Assembly (NCBI RefSeq): GCF_020707265.1
Contig: NZ_JAJFEQ010000011.1
Location: 1-64,000 of the forward strand
Direction of reading: 5' to 3'
Length of the DNA stretch: 64,000 bases
Origin: Massilia sp. IC2-477
GTDB taxonomy: Bacteria; Pseudomonadota; Gammaproteobacteria; Burkholderiales; Burkholderiaceae_D
Both the position numbers and the translations under genes were made by a program. A model generated the notes under the pieces. That model was not told the origin of the DNA and did no database searches. It saw only the letters and a list, made by a program, of their open reading frames with translations. Below, in pieces: positions 7,678 through 16,613 of the stretch (position 1 is the first letter of the stretch; every line of letters begins with the position of its first letter).

Positions 7678-9780
7678 ATGACAGTCACACAAGTCCGCGC
7701 CGCCTGCCCCCACGATTGCCCCGATACCTGCGCCATCCTCGTCACCGTCGACAATGGCGTGGCCACGGAAGTAAAGGGCGATCCGGAGCATCCGACGACG
7801 GCCGGTGTGCTGTGCACCAAGGTGTCGCGCTACGTGGAACGCACCTACCACCCGGACCGCGTGCTGTACCCGATGCGCCGCGTGGGCCGCAAGGGCGAGG
7901 GCAAGTTCGAACGCATTACCTGGGACGAGGCAATCGACGAGATTGCAGGGCGCCTGGGTGAGATCGCCGCGCGCGACCCGCAAGCCATTCTCCCGTACAG
8001 CTATGCCGGCACGATGGGACTGGTGCAGGGCGACTCGATGTCTTTGCGCTTCTTCAACAAGCTCGGCGCCTCGCTGCTCGACCGTACCATCTGCGCCACG
8101 GCCGGCGCGACCGGCTACAAGTACACCATCGGCGGCTCGATCGGCACCGACATCGAACAGTTCCAGAACGCGAAAGTGATCCTGATCTGGGGCGGCAATC
8201 CAATCGCCTCCAACCTGCACCTGTGGATGCGGGTCCAGGAAGCCAAGCGCCGCGGCGCGAAGCTGATCGCGATCGACCCGTATCGCTCGCTGACGGCCGA
8301 GAAGTGCCACCAGCACATTGCCTTGCTGCCCGGTACGGACGCCGCGCTGGCGCTGGGCATGATGCACGTGCTGATCAAGGAAGACCTGATCGACCACGAC
8401 TACGTGGAAAAGTACACCCTCGGCTACGCAGAACTGAAACAGCGCGCGCTGGAGTGGACACCGGAACGCACCGCCGCAACCTGCGGGATCACGGCCGAGG
8501 AAGTCATCGAACTGGCACGCATCTACGGCCAGACCGCAAGGAGCGGCGAAGGCGCCGCGATCCGCATGAACTACGGCCTGCAGCGCGTGCGCGGCGGCGG
8601 CATGGCGGTGCGCAATATCGCCTGCCTGCCGGCGCTCGTCGGCGCCTGGCGCCACGCCGCCGGCGGCGTGCAGCTGTCGACCTCCGGTTCCTTCCCGGCC
8701 AACCGCCCGGTCCTGCAGCGCCCGGACCTGCTGAACGGCCGCATGCCCCGCACCATCAACATGACCACCATCGGCGACGACCTGCTGAAGGACGCTTCGC
8801 CCGAATTCGGCCCGAAGATCGAAGCCGTCATCGTCTACAACGCCAACCCGCTGGCGATCGCCCCTGATTCAGCGAAGGTGCAGAAGGGCTTCGAACGCGA
8901 AGACCTGTTCACCGTGGTGCTGGAACACTTCCAGACCGACAGTGCCGACTATGCCGACATCCTGCTGCCGGCCACCACCCAGCTCGAACACGTCGATGCG
9001 CACCTGGCCTACGGTCACCTGTACATGATGGCCAACAACGCCGCGATCGAAGCGATCGGCGAAGCCAGGCCGAACACCGAGTTCTTCCGCCTGCTGGCCG
9101 CGCGCATGGGCTTCGACGACCCGTGCTTCCGCGAGACCGACGACGAACTGGCGGCCCAGGCCTTCGATAAACGCCACGAGCGCGCGGTGCACTTCGACTG
9201 GGACACCCTGAAGAAGAAGGGCTGGCAGAAACTGAACATGCCGGACGCGCCCTTTGCCGAAGGCGGCTTCCCGACCCCGTCGGGCAAGTGCGAATTTTAT
9301 TCGAGCAGCATGGCGGCCGACGGGCTCGATCCCGTCCCGGCCTATATCCCGCCGTATGAATCGCCCGCTTCCAACCCGGAGCTGGCGCGGAAGTACCCGC
9401 TGGCGATGATCTCGCCTCCGGCAAGGAACTTCCTCAACTCAACCTTTGTCAATGTACAGAGCTTGCGTGCAACCGAGGGCGAGCCGCACCTCGACATCCA
9501 CCCGAACGATGCCGCCCGCCGCGGCATTGCGCACGGTGACATGGCACGCATTTATAACGACCGCGGCTCATTCGTTGCCCGTGCACGCGTTACCGACAAG
9601 GCGCGCGAAGGGCTGGTGGTGGGCTTGTCGATCTGGTGGAAAAAACTCTCCACCGATGGCAAGAACGCCAACGAAGTGACCAGCCAGCGATTGACCGACA
9701 TGGGCAGGGCGCCTACTTTCTACGACACCCTGGTGCAGGTTGAAAAACTTGCCCCCGCAACGCGAGATGAAACCCTCTAG
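7678..9780 (+). CDS. Molybdopterin-dependent oxidoreductase, 4Fe-4S
   Basis: 700 residues of the DMSO reductase superfamily. The N-terminus has the cysteine pattern ACPHDCPDTC (Cys 9, 13, 17) with a fourth Cys in GVLCTK (about 47), a typical [4Fe-4S] ligand set. Molybdopterin-binding segments follow: ILIWGGNPIASN (about 164), KLIAIDPYRS (about 197) and a C-terminal dinucleotide-binding domain with HPNDAARRGIAHGDMARIYN (about 605-624). No twin-arginine signal is seen, so it is probably cytoplasmic. The family includes formate dehydrogenase-like and other soluble enzymes; the substrate is unknown and no accessory subunit is adjacent. Its last codons overlap the start of the next gene (9767), suggesting coupling. 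Confidence 0.82.
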   Translation: MTVTQVRAACPHDCPDTCAILVTVDNGVATEVKGDPEHPTTAGVLCTKVSRYVERTYHPDRVLYPMRRVGRKGEGKFERITWDEAIDEIAGRLGEIAARDPQAILPYSYAGTMGLVQGDSMSLRFFNKLGASLLDRTICATAGATGYKYTIGGSIGTDIEQFQNAKVILIWGGNPIASNLHLWMRVQEAKRRGAKLIAIDPYRSLTAEKCHQHIALLPGTDAALALGMMHVLIKEDLIDHDYVEKYTLGYAELKQRALEWTPERTAATCGITAEEVIELARIYGQTARSGEGAAIRMNYGLQRVRGGGMAVRNIACLPALVGAWRHAAGGVQLSTSGSFPANRPVLQRPDLLNGRMPRTINMTTIGDDLLKDASPEFGPKIEAVIVYNANPLAIAPDSAKVQKGFEREDLFTVVLEHFQTDSADYADILLPATTQLEHVDAHLAYGHLYMMANNAAIEAIGEARPNTEFFRLLAARMGFDDPCFRETDDELAAQAFDKRHERAVHFDWDTLKKKGWQKLNMPDAPFAEGGFPTPSGKCEFYSSSMAADGLDPVPAYIPPYESPASNPELARKYPLAMISPPARNFLNSTFVNVQSLRATEGEPHLDIHPNDAARRGIAHGDMARIYNDRGSFVARARVTDKAREGLVVGLSIWWKKLSTDGKNANEVTSQRLTDMGRAPTFYDTLVQVEKLAPATRDETL

Positions 9781-10894
9781 ATTTTCCACGGCCTTCCGGC
9801 CCCTGATGGCCGCAGCAGCCGCGGCCCTGATGTTGTCAAGCTGCTCATCCCTTTCCTACTACTCCCAGGCCGCCCAAGGCCAGCTCGAACTGCTGACGGA
9901 TTCCCGTCCGATCGATGACTGGCTGGCCGATCCCGCGACGAAACCGACCCTGCGCCACCGCCTGGAGGCGGCGCGCCAGATCCGCCGCTACGCGATCCAG
10001 GAACTGAAACTGCCCGACAACGGCAGCTACACCAATTTCACCAACATCAAGCGTCCCTATGTGCTGTGGAACGTGGTCGCCACGCCCGAGCTGTCGCTGA
10101 AACCCATGCAGTGGTGCTTCCCGGTAGCCGGCTGCGTGAACTACCGCGGCTACTACAGCAAGGACGAGGCCCAGGCCTATGCCAAGCAGTTGCGTGCCGA
10201 GGGCCATGATGTCGAAGTGGGCGGCGTCAGCGCCTACTCGACCCTGGGCTGGTTCAGCGATCCCCTGATCTCGACCTTCATCAACTATCCGGATGCGGAG
10301 CTGGCGCGCCTGATCTTCCACGAACTGGCGCACCAGGTGGTGTACGTGCCGGGCGACTCCAAGTTCAACGAATCCTTCGCCAGCGCGGTCGAGCAGGCCG
10401 GCGTCGAAGGCTGGCTGGAGCGTTTCGGCAACCCGGCGATGCGCGAAGCCTTCGATCGCTACAGCGCGCGTAAGAAGGACTTCATGGCGCTACTGGTGCG
10501 CTACCGCGGCGAGCTGGAGAAGCTCTACGCGAGCGCCGCCAGCCGTGAAGAGAAGCGCGCTACCAAGACGCGGCTGTTCATGGCGCTGAAGGACGACTAC
10601 CAGGTGCTGAAGGCGAACTGGGGCGGTTATGCGGGCTACGACCGCTTCTTCGCCGAGCCGCTCTCGAACGCCCACCTGGCCTCGATCGCCACCTACAACG
10701 ACTTCGTTCCGGCCTTCCGCGCCCTGCTGAACAAGGAGCGCACCTGGCCTGCGTTCTACAAGTCGGTCAACCGGATCGCCAAGCTCGACAAGGCGGACCG
10801 GCACCGGGTGCTGAAGAAGCTCGCGGCGCCAGCCCCGACCGCGCCGCTGGTGGTGCAGCGCACCATGGGCGAGGTGGCGGGATTGAGTAAATAG
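9767..10894 (+). CDS. Lipoprotein zinc aminopeptidase (COG4324 type)
   Basis: 375 residues from the ATG at 9767, which gives a clean signal; a TTG at 9740 in frame is an alternative. The signal segment ends in a lipobox (MLSSC), so the protein is predicted to be membrane-anchored in the periplasm. The motif LIFHELAHQVVY (near residue 178) is a zincin HExxH site, followed by NESFASAVEQAG with a likely third-ligand Glu. The family is annotated as predicted aminopeptidase from motif only. It overlaps the 3' end of the oxidoreductase gene by 14 bases in another frame, so the two are probably one transcript. Confidence 0.78.
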   Translation: MKPSRFSTAFRPLMAAAAAALMLSSCSSLSYYSQAAQGQLELLTDSRPIDDWLADPATKPTLRHRLEAARQIRRYAIQELKLPDNGSYTNFTNIKRPYVLWNVVATPELSLKPMQWCFPVAGCVNYRGYYSKDEAQAYAKQLRAEGHDVEVGGVSAYSTLGWFSDPLISTFINYPDAELARLIFHELAHQVVYVPGDSKFNESFASAVEQAGVEGWLERFGNPAMREAFDRYSARKKDFMALLVRYRGELEKLYASAASREEKRATKTRLFMALKDDYQVLKANWGGYAGYDRFFAEPLSNAHLASIATYNDFVPAFRALLNKERTWPAFYKSVNRIAKLDKADRHRVLKKLAAPAPTAPLVVQRTMGEVAGLSK

Positions 10895-11037
10895 GCTTGG
10901 GTAGAGGACACGTTCCAATCGACTTAAAAGAACTTGCGCGCATTGCCGCTGCCCGATAGCATCACCATCAGGCGATAGCAAAGGCGCAAGCTTCGCGCGC
11001 CCCCACAACGATAAATTCGAGACAAAAAGGGCATCCG

Positions 11038-12726
11038 ATGGACAAACTCTGGCTGAAGTCGTACCCCCCGAACGTTCCAAGCGAGATCAATCCCGATCAG
11101 TACGGGTCGCTCGTGCACATGCTGGAAGAATCGTTCAGCAAGTACGCCGACCGCAATGCGTACGTTTGTATGGACAAGTTCCTGACCTACGGCGAACTGA
11201 ATGCCTACTCGAAGAAGCTGGCGGCCTGGCTGCAAAGCCGCGGCATGGAGCGTGGCGCGCGCGTGGCCATCATGATGCCGAACGTGCTGCAGTACCCGAT
11301 CGCGATCGCGGCCGTGCTGCGCGCCGGCTACACCGTGGTCAACGTCAACCCGCTGTACACACCGCGCGAGCTCGAGCACCAGATCAAGGACTCGGGCAGC
11401 GAAGCGATCATCGTGCTCGAGAACTTCGCGCACACCGTGCAGCAGGTGATGGGCAAGACCCCGCTCAAGCACGTGGTGGTGGCGAGCATGGGCGAGATGC
11501 TGGGCGGCGCCAAGGGCATGCTGGTCAACTTCGTGGTCCGCAGTGTCAAGAAGATGGTGCCGGAGTTCTCGCTGCCGAACATGGTGCGCTTCAAGGAAGC
11601 CCTGTCGCAGGGCGCGAAGATGCCGTTCTCCAAGGTCGAGCTGAAGTCCCTTGACGTCGCCTTCCTGCAGTACACCGGCGGCACCACCGGCGTGTCGAAA
11701 GGCGCCACCCTCACGCACCGCAACGTGATCGCCAACGTGCTGCAGACCGAAGCCTGGTCGGCGCCGGCGATGGGGCAGTCGAACGAGCAGACCGTGATCG
11801 TGTGCGCGCTGCCGCTGTACCACATCTTCGCGCTGACGGCCTGCGCGATGTGGGGCATGCGCACCGGCGCCCTGAACATCCTGATCGTGAACCCGCGCGA
11901 CATCCCGGGCTTCATCAAGGAGCTGGGCAAGTACAAGATCAACATGCTGCCGGCGGTGAACACGCTGTACAACGCGCTGGTCAACCACCCGGACATCGGC
12001 ACCGTGGACTTCTCGGGCCTGAAGGTCTCGAACGGCGGCGGCATGGCGGTGCAGAAGGCCGTCAACGACAAGTGGAAGCAGATCACCGGCACCGCGATCA
12101 TCGAAGGCTACGGCCTGTCGGAGACCGCGCCGGTCGCCACCTGCAACCGCGCCGACGTGAAGGAATTCACCGGCACCATCGGCCTGCCGATCCCGTCCAC
12201 CGACATCGCGATCCTGGACGACGAAGGCAAGCCGATGGGCATCGGCCAGATCGGCGAGATCGCGATCCGCGGCCCGCAGGTGATGGCCGGCTACTGGAAC
12301 CGCCCGGAAGAAACCGCCAAGGTCATGACCCCGGACGGCTTCTTCAAGTCGGGCGACGTCGGCGTCATGGACGCGGACGGCTACGTGAAGATCGTCGACC
12401 GCAAGAAGGACATGATCCTGGTCTCGGGCTTCAACGTCTACCCGAACGAACTGGAAGGCGTGATCGCCGGCCACCCGGGCGTGCTGGAATGCGCCGTGAT
12501 CGGGGTGCCGGACGAGCATTCCGGCGAAGCGGTGAAGGTGTTCGTGGTGCGCAAGGACCCGAACCTCTCCGCCGAGCAGCTGATGGACTACTGCAAGCAG
12601 CAGTTCACCGGCTACAAGAAACCGAAGTACATCGAGTTCCGCGACGAGCTGCCGAAGACCAACGTCGGCAAGATCCTGCGCCGCGCATTGCGGGACGAGA
12701 AGCAGGCGGAAAAAACCACCGCCTGA
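11038..12726 (+). CDS. fadD: Long-chain fatty acid--CoA ligase (first of tandem pair)
   Basis: 562 residues, typical of FadD. It activates long-chain fatty acids to acyl-CoA at the inner membrane, feeding beta-oxidation. Visible motifs are the P-loop-like YTGGTTGVSKGA (about residue 213), the adenylation motif GYGLSETAP (about 358), the FACS signature FFKSGDVGVMDADGYVKIVD (about 439-458) and the catalytic lysine region PKTNVGKILRR near the C-terminus. The next gene is a close paralogue in the same direction, beginning with the near-identical MDK-WLKSY. An intrinsic-terminator-like hairpin lies between them, so the second copy may be expressed separately or at a lower level. Confidence 0.93.
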   Translation: MDKLWLKSYPPNVPSEINPDQYGSLVHMLEESFSKYADRNAYVCMDKFLTYGELNAYSKKLAAWLQSRGMERGARVAIMMPNVLQYPIAIAAVLRAGYTVVNVNPLYTPRELEHQIKDSGSEAIIVLENFAHTVQQVMGKTPLKHVVVASMGEMLGGAKGMLVNFVVRSVKKMVPEFSLPNMVRFKEALSQGAKMPFSKVELKSLDVAFLQYTGGTTGVSKGATLTHRNVIANVLQTEAWSAPAMGQSNEQTVIVCALPLYHIFALTACAMWGMRTGALNILIVNPRDIPGFIKELGKYKINMLPAVNTLYNALVNHPDIGTVDFSGLKVSNGGGMAVQKAVNDKWKQITGTAIIEGYGLSETAPVATCNRADVKEFTGTIGLPIPSTDIAILDDEGKPMGIGQIGEIAIRGPQVMAGYWNRPEETAKVMTPDGFFKSGDVGVMDADGYVKIVDRKKDMILVSGFNVYPNELEGVIAGHPGVLECAVIGVPDEHSGEAVKVFVVRKDPNLSAEQLMDYCKQQFTGYKKPKYIEFRDELPKTNVGKILRRALRDEKQAEKTTA

Positions 12727-12765
12727 CCACAGCATGACGGCCGGCGCCGTATGCCGGCCCGCGAA

Positions 12766-12799
12766 AAGCCGCCCTGTCCCGGGCGGCTTCGCGTTTTTT
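12766..12799 (+). terminator. Terminator or attenuator between the fadD copies
   Basis: Nine-base-pair stem AAGCCGCCC (766-774) with GGGCGGCTT (781-789), then CGCG and six T. It could stop or reduce transcription between the two fadD genes. The T run ends 35 bases before the second ATG. Confidence 0.7.
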
Positions 12800-12834
12800 A
12801 TGGACACAGCAAGAACACGGAAGGTGAGGCACGG

Positions 12835-14517
12835 ATGGACAAGTTTTGGCTCAAGTCGTATGAGGAAGGCGTACCTGCGGAGATCGACCCGACGCAGTAC
12901 CGCTCCCTGACGCATCTGCTGGAGGAGGCGTTCCGCAAGTACGCCGACCGCAAGGCCTACGCGTGCATGGGCAAGACCCTGACTTTCGCCGAGCTGGAGC
13001 GCCTGTCCGGCCGCATGGCGGCCTGGCTCCAGGCCAAGGGCCTGCAACCGGGCGCACGCGTCGCCATCATGCTGCCGAACGTGCTGCAGTACCCGGTGGC
13101 GATGGCCGCCGTGCTGCGCGCCGGCTACGTGATCGTCAACGTCAACCCGCTCTACACCCCGCGCGAGCTGCAGCACCAGCTGACCGATTCGGGCGCGGAA
13201 GCCATCGTGGTGCTGGAGAACTTCGCGCACACGCTGGAACAGGTGATCGACAAGACCCAGGTCAAGCACGTGGTGGTGGCCACCATGGGCGACCTGCTGG
13301 GCGGCGTCAAGGGCATGCTGGTCAACCTGGTGGTACGCAAGGTCAAGAAGATGGTGCCGGCCTTCTCCCTACCGGGATCGATCGGCTTCAAGCGCATGCT
13401 GGCGGACGCCTCGGGCGCTACCCTGCGTCCCGTCGCCATCGGCCACGACGACATCGCCTTCCTGCAGTACACCGGCGGCACCACGGGCGTGTCGAAAGGC
13501 GCGGTGCTGCTGCACAAGCACGTGATCGCCAACGTGCTGCAGAACGAAGCCTGGTTCGCGCCGACCCTCAGCAAGATCAAGGCAGGCGAGCAGCCGCAGT
13601 TCGTGTGCGCGCTGCCGCTGTACCACATCTATGCGCTGACCGTGTGCGCGCTGCTCGGCCTGCGCGTGGGCGGCATGAACCTCCTGATCCCGAACCCGCG
13701 CGACATCGCCGGCTTCATCAAGGAGCTGGGCGACTACCGCATCAACATCTTCCCGGCCGTGAACACCCTGTACAACGGCCTGGTGAACAACCCCGACTTC
13801 GCCAAGCTCGATTTCTCGGGCCTGCTGGTGTGCCCGGGCGGCGGCATGGCGGTGCAGAAGGCGGTGGCCGACAAGTGGCTGCAAATTACCGGCACCCCGA
13901 TCGTGGAAGGCTACGGCCTGTCCGAGACCTCGCCGGTGGTCACCGCCAACCGCTGCGACATTACCGACTTCACCGGCACCATCGGCCTGCCGCTGCCCTC
14001 GACCGAGATCCGCATCCTGGACGAAGCGGGCAACGCGGTCCCGTTCGGCACCGCCGGCGAGATCGCCGTGCGCGGCCCGCAGGTGATGGCCGGCTACTGG
14101 CAGCGTGACGACGAAACCGCCAAGGTCATGACGCCGGACGGCTTCTTCAAGACCGGCGACGTCGGCATCATGAACGAAGAGGGCTATACCCGCATCGTCG
14201 ACCGCAAGAAGGACATGATCCTGGTCTCGGGCTTCAACGTGTATCCGAACGAGATCGAAGGCGTGGTCGCGGCTCTGCCGGGCGTGCTGGAAGTGGCCTG
14301 CGTCGGCGTGCCGGACCAGCACTCGGGCGAAGCGGTCAAGCTCTACATCGTCAGGAAGGATCCGGCGCTCACCAGCGAGCAGGTGATGGCCTTCTGCAAG
14401 GAGCAGCTGACTGGCTACAAGCGGCCGAAGTTCGTGGAATTCCGCGAGACGCTGCCGAAGACGAATGTGGGCAAGATCCTGCGCCGCGAGCTGCGCGACG
14501 AAAAACAGTCGGCCTGA
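12835..14517 (+). CDS. fadD: Long-chain fatty acid--CoA ligase (second of tandem pair)
   Basis: 560 residues from the ATG at 12835, chosen because of the AAGGTGAGG ribosome site and because the protein then aligns with the upstream paralogue from residue 1; the frame is open 28 codons further up. All FadD motifs are kept: YTGGTTGVSKGA, EGYGLSETSPV, FFKTGDVGIMNEEGYTRIVD and the C-terminal PKTNVGKILRREL. The copies clearly come from a tandem duplication but have diverged in the acyl-binding region (GSIGFKRMLADASGATLRP here), so they may differ in chain-length preference (inference). The stop is 4 bases from the convergent phosphatase stop, within a perfect 16-base palindrome (14512-14527). Confidence 0.92.
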   Translation: MDKFWLKSYEEGVPAEIDPTQYRSLTHLLEEAFRKYADRKAYACMGKTLTFAELERLSGRMAAWLQAKGLQPGARVAIMLPNVLQYPVAMAAVLRAGYVIVNVNPLYTPRELQHQLTDSGAEAIVVLENFAHTLEQVIDKTQVKHVVVATMGDLLGGVKGMLVNLVVRKVKKMVPAFSLPGSIGFKRMLADASGATLRPVAIGHDDIAFLQYTGGTTGVSKGAVLLHKHVIANVLQNEAWFAPTLSKIKAGEQPQFVCALPLYHIYALTVCALLGLRVGGMNLLIPNPRDIAGFIKELGDYRINIFPAVNTLYNGLVNNPDFAKLDFSGLLVCPGGGMAVQKAVADKWLQITGTPIVEGYGLSETSPVVTANRCDITDFTGTIGLPLPSTEIRILDEAGNAVPFGTAGEIAVRGPQVMAGYWQRDDETAKVMTPDGFFKTGDVGIMNEEGYTRIVDRKKDMILVSGFNVYPNEIEGVVAALPGVLEVACVGVPDQHSGEAVKLYIVRKDPALTSEQVMAFCKEQLTGYKRPKFVEFRETLPKTNVGKILRRELRDEKQSA

Positions 14518-14521
14518 GGCC

Positions 14522-16099
14522 TCAGGCCAGGCGCTCGGCGCCTGCCACCCCATCGGCCACGCGGAACGCAGCCAGTTCCGCGATGGCCGATTTTGCATTC
14601 TGCACGTCATCCAGGCCCAGGAAGTGCGTCACGGTCTCCTTCGGCGTCACGTCCAGCAGCATATAGCCGCGCCGGTCGCTGCGCCCGTACAGCATGTGCG
14701 AATTCTTGGCCACGTGTTCCTCGGTGCGGGCCTGCGGGCGCGAGCTCGAGGTCACCGAGGTGCCCACGAATTCCGTTGCCACCACCGGGTTCTGCTTCGA
14801 CACCGGCTTTGAAAAATCCGGCAACAGCGACGTCGCGTAGAAGGTGTGCACGTCGCCGCCCAGCACCAGCGGGTTGTGGGCGCCGTGCTTGACGAGCGTA
14901 TCGAGCAGGCGCCGGCGCGCCGCCGGATAGCCGTCCCAGCCATCGGTCCAGAAGCGTCCGTCATCGGGTTTGACGATGGGGACGCTGCTCGACTGCGCCA
15001 TCAGGGTCTGCTGCGCCAGGATGTTCCACTTTGCCCGCGAAGTCGCGAGCCCGGATTCCAGCCAGGCTTCTTGTTCCGTTCCCAGCATGCTGCGGCGCGG
15101 GTCGCGCAGCGCTTCGCAGGCGCGCGCAAACACGGCGTTCGAGCCGCCGCGGGTGCCCGATTTGGGGCAGGCCTGGGGCGAGCGGTACTGGCGATCGTCC
15201 AGCACGTGGAAGCGCGCGAGGCGCCCCCAGTCGTAGCGCTGGAACATTTCGACAGAAGTGAAGCCGTCGCGCGCCACTTTCGGCAGGCGCAGCGGCATGT
15301 GCTCGTAGAAGGCCTGGTAGGCGGCGGCGCGGCGCGCAGCGAAATCCTGGGCCAGGCGTTCGTCGCGCAGGCCGCCGTAGTCGTTGGCCACCTCGTGGTC
15401 GTCCCAGGTCACGATCCAGGGCGCGGCATGATGCGCCGCCTGCAGGTCCGGGTCGCTCTTGTATTGCGCGTAGCGCCGGCGGTACTCCGCCAGCGTGAAG
15501 GATTCGTCGGTGCGCACCGCGCGCGACGGATGGCGCAGCTGGTAGGGACCCCATTCGTAGATGTAGTCGCCCAGGAAAGCGACCAGGTCGGGGCTGCTCG
15601 CTGCGATGTGGCGGTGCGCGGCGTAGCTGCCGAATTCCCAGTGCTGGCACGAGGCCACCGCCACCTTCAGGCGGCCCGGCATGTCCTCGCGCGCGGGCGC
15701 GGTACGGGTGCGGCCGACCGGGCTGACGGCGTCGCCCAGCATGAAGCGGTACCAGTACCAGCGGCCGGGTACGAGACCCTTCACGTCCACGTGGACGCTG
15801 TGGGCGAGTTCCGGCGCGGCCACCGCCGTGCCTTTCGCCGCGATACTGCGAAAGGCCTCGTCCCCCGCGACTTCCCAGCGCACTGTCATGGCGACCGGCG
15901 GTGTGCTCTGCTCTTTCAGCGGATCGCTCAGGATGCGCGTCCACAGGATGACCGAATCGGGCAGGGGAGAACCCGACGCGACGCCGAGGCTGAACGGGTA
16001 GGGACCCTTAGCGGATGCGGCGCAGGCGCTCAGGCTGCTGCTCGCGAGCGCGGCAGACAGCCGCGCCGCATCGAGCAGGAACAGCCGGCGCGAGCTCAT
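14522..16099 (-). CDS. phoD: PhoD-type alkaline phosphatase
   Basis: 525 residues from the ATG at 16099, which has GTAAGG just upstream and begins a twin-arginine-like signal (MSSRRLFLLDAARLS), so export by Tat in folded form is likely. The frame is open upstream but only as shadow of the neighbouring gene. PhoD-family motifs are in order: SVILWTRI, VASCQHWEFG, FLGDYIYEWG, VTWDDHEVANDYGG and LGGDVHTFYA, which hold the metal-binding Asp, Asn and His residues (Fe3+/Ca2+ in characterised members). It releases phosphate from mono- and diesters outside the cytoplasm. It follows the thioesterase gene by 2 bases, so they form an operon, though no functional link is obvious. No Pho box was identified. 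Confidence 0.9.
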   Translation of the reverse strand: MSSRRLFLLDAARLSAALASSSLSACAASAKGPYPFSLGVASGSPLPDSVILWTRILSDPLKEQSTPPVAMTVRWEVAGDEAFRSIAAKGTAVAAPELAHSVHVDVKGLVPGRWYWYRFMLGDAVSPVGRTRTAPAREDMPGRLKVAVASCQHWEFGSYAAHRHIAASSPDLVAFLGDYIYEWGPYQLRHPSRAVRTDESFTLAEYRRRYAQYKSDPDLQAAHHAAPWIVTWDDHEVANDYGGLRDERLAQDFAARRAAAYQAFYEHMPLRLPKVARDGFTSVEMFQRYDWGRLARFHVLDDRQYRSPQACPKSGTRGGSNAVFARACEALRDPRRSMLGTEQEAWLESGLATSRAKWNILAQQTLMAQSSSVPIVKPDDGRFWTDGWDGYPAARRRLLDTLVKHGAHNPLVLGGDVHTFYATSLLPDFSKPVSKQNPVVATEFVGTSVTSSSRPQARTEEHVAKNSHMLYGRSDRRGYMLLDVTPKETVTHFLGLDDVQNAKSAIAELAAFRVADGVAGAERLA

Positions 16100-16101
16100 C
16101 C

Positions 16102-16551
16102 TTACTGGTGCGAGATCAGCGAGTCGAGCGGCGGCAGCTGGCGCGGCTTGCGGTCCGGACCCGTGGCGACATAGGTCAGGGTCGCCTCGGTCACCTTCAC
16201 GACGTCGGCCTGCAGGCGGTTGCGTTCGGCATAGACTTCGACGCACACGGTGATCGAGGTATTGCCGACACGGACAATGTCGGCATAAAAGGACAGCAGG
16301 TCGCCCACGAACACCGGCTGCTTGAACAGGAAGGAATTCACGGCGATGGTCGCCACGCGGCCGTTGGCGCGGCGGGTGGCCGGCAGCGAGCCGGCGACGT
16401 CGACCTGTGCCATGATCCAGCCGCCGAACACGTCGCCGTACACGTTGGCATCGGACGGCGCGGGCATCACGCGCAGTTCCGGCATCTTGCCCTGGGGCAG
16501 GCGGGTCGACGTGGTGTTAGGGGTGGCGGGGGCGTTTTGTGGCGTGGTCAT
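16102..16551 (-). CDS. Acyl-CoA thioesterase, YciA-type hotdog fold
   Basis: 149 residues from the ATG at 16551; a longer frame exists but the extra N-terminus has no family counterpart. A single hotdog domain contains the YciA-type signature DANVYGDVFGGWIMAQVD (about residues 33-50), where the Asp is catalytic, and VFVGDLLSFYADIVRVGNTS further on. It hydrolyses acyl-CoA to free acid and CoA in the cytoplasm. The start lies 62 bases from the divergent ABC transporter start, and phoD follows 2 bases after its stop. Confidence 0.85.
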   Translation of the reverse strand: MTTPQNAPATPNTTSTRLPQGKMPELRVMPAPSDANVYGDVFGGWIMAQVDVAGSLPATRRANGRVATIAVNSFLFKQPVFVGDLLSFYADIVRVGNTSITVCVEVYAERNRLQADVVKVTEATLTYVATGPDRKPRQLPPLDSLISHQ

Positions 16552-16613
16552 CTTGTTTTCTCGGTAAAAGCTACAATCGTCCCGAATTGAACCATAAATC
16601 CCCCAGCCCTGCC

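Noticed and set aside
10924..13269. A 781-codon minus-strand frame opposite both fadD genes
   Set aside because: Shadow frame with HDV/DDH-rich composition and internally repeated only because the two fadD genes are similar; no ribosome site or domain.
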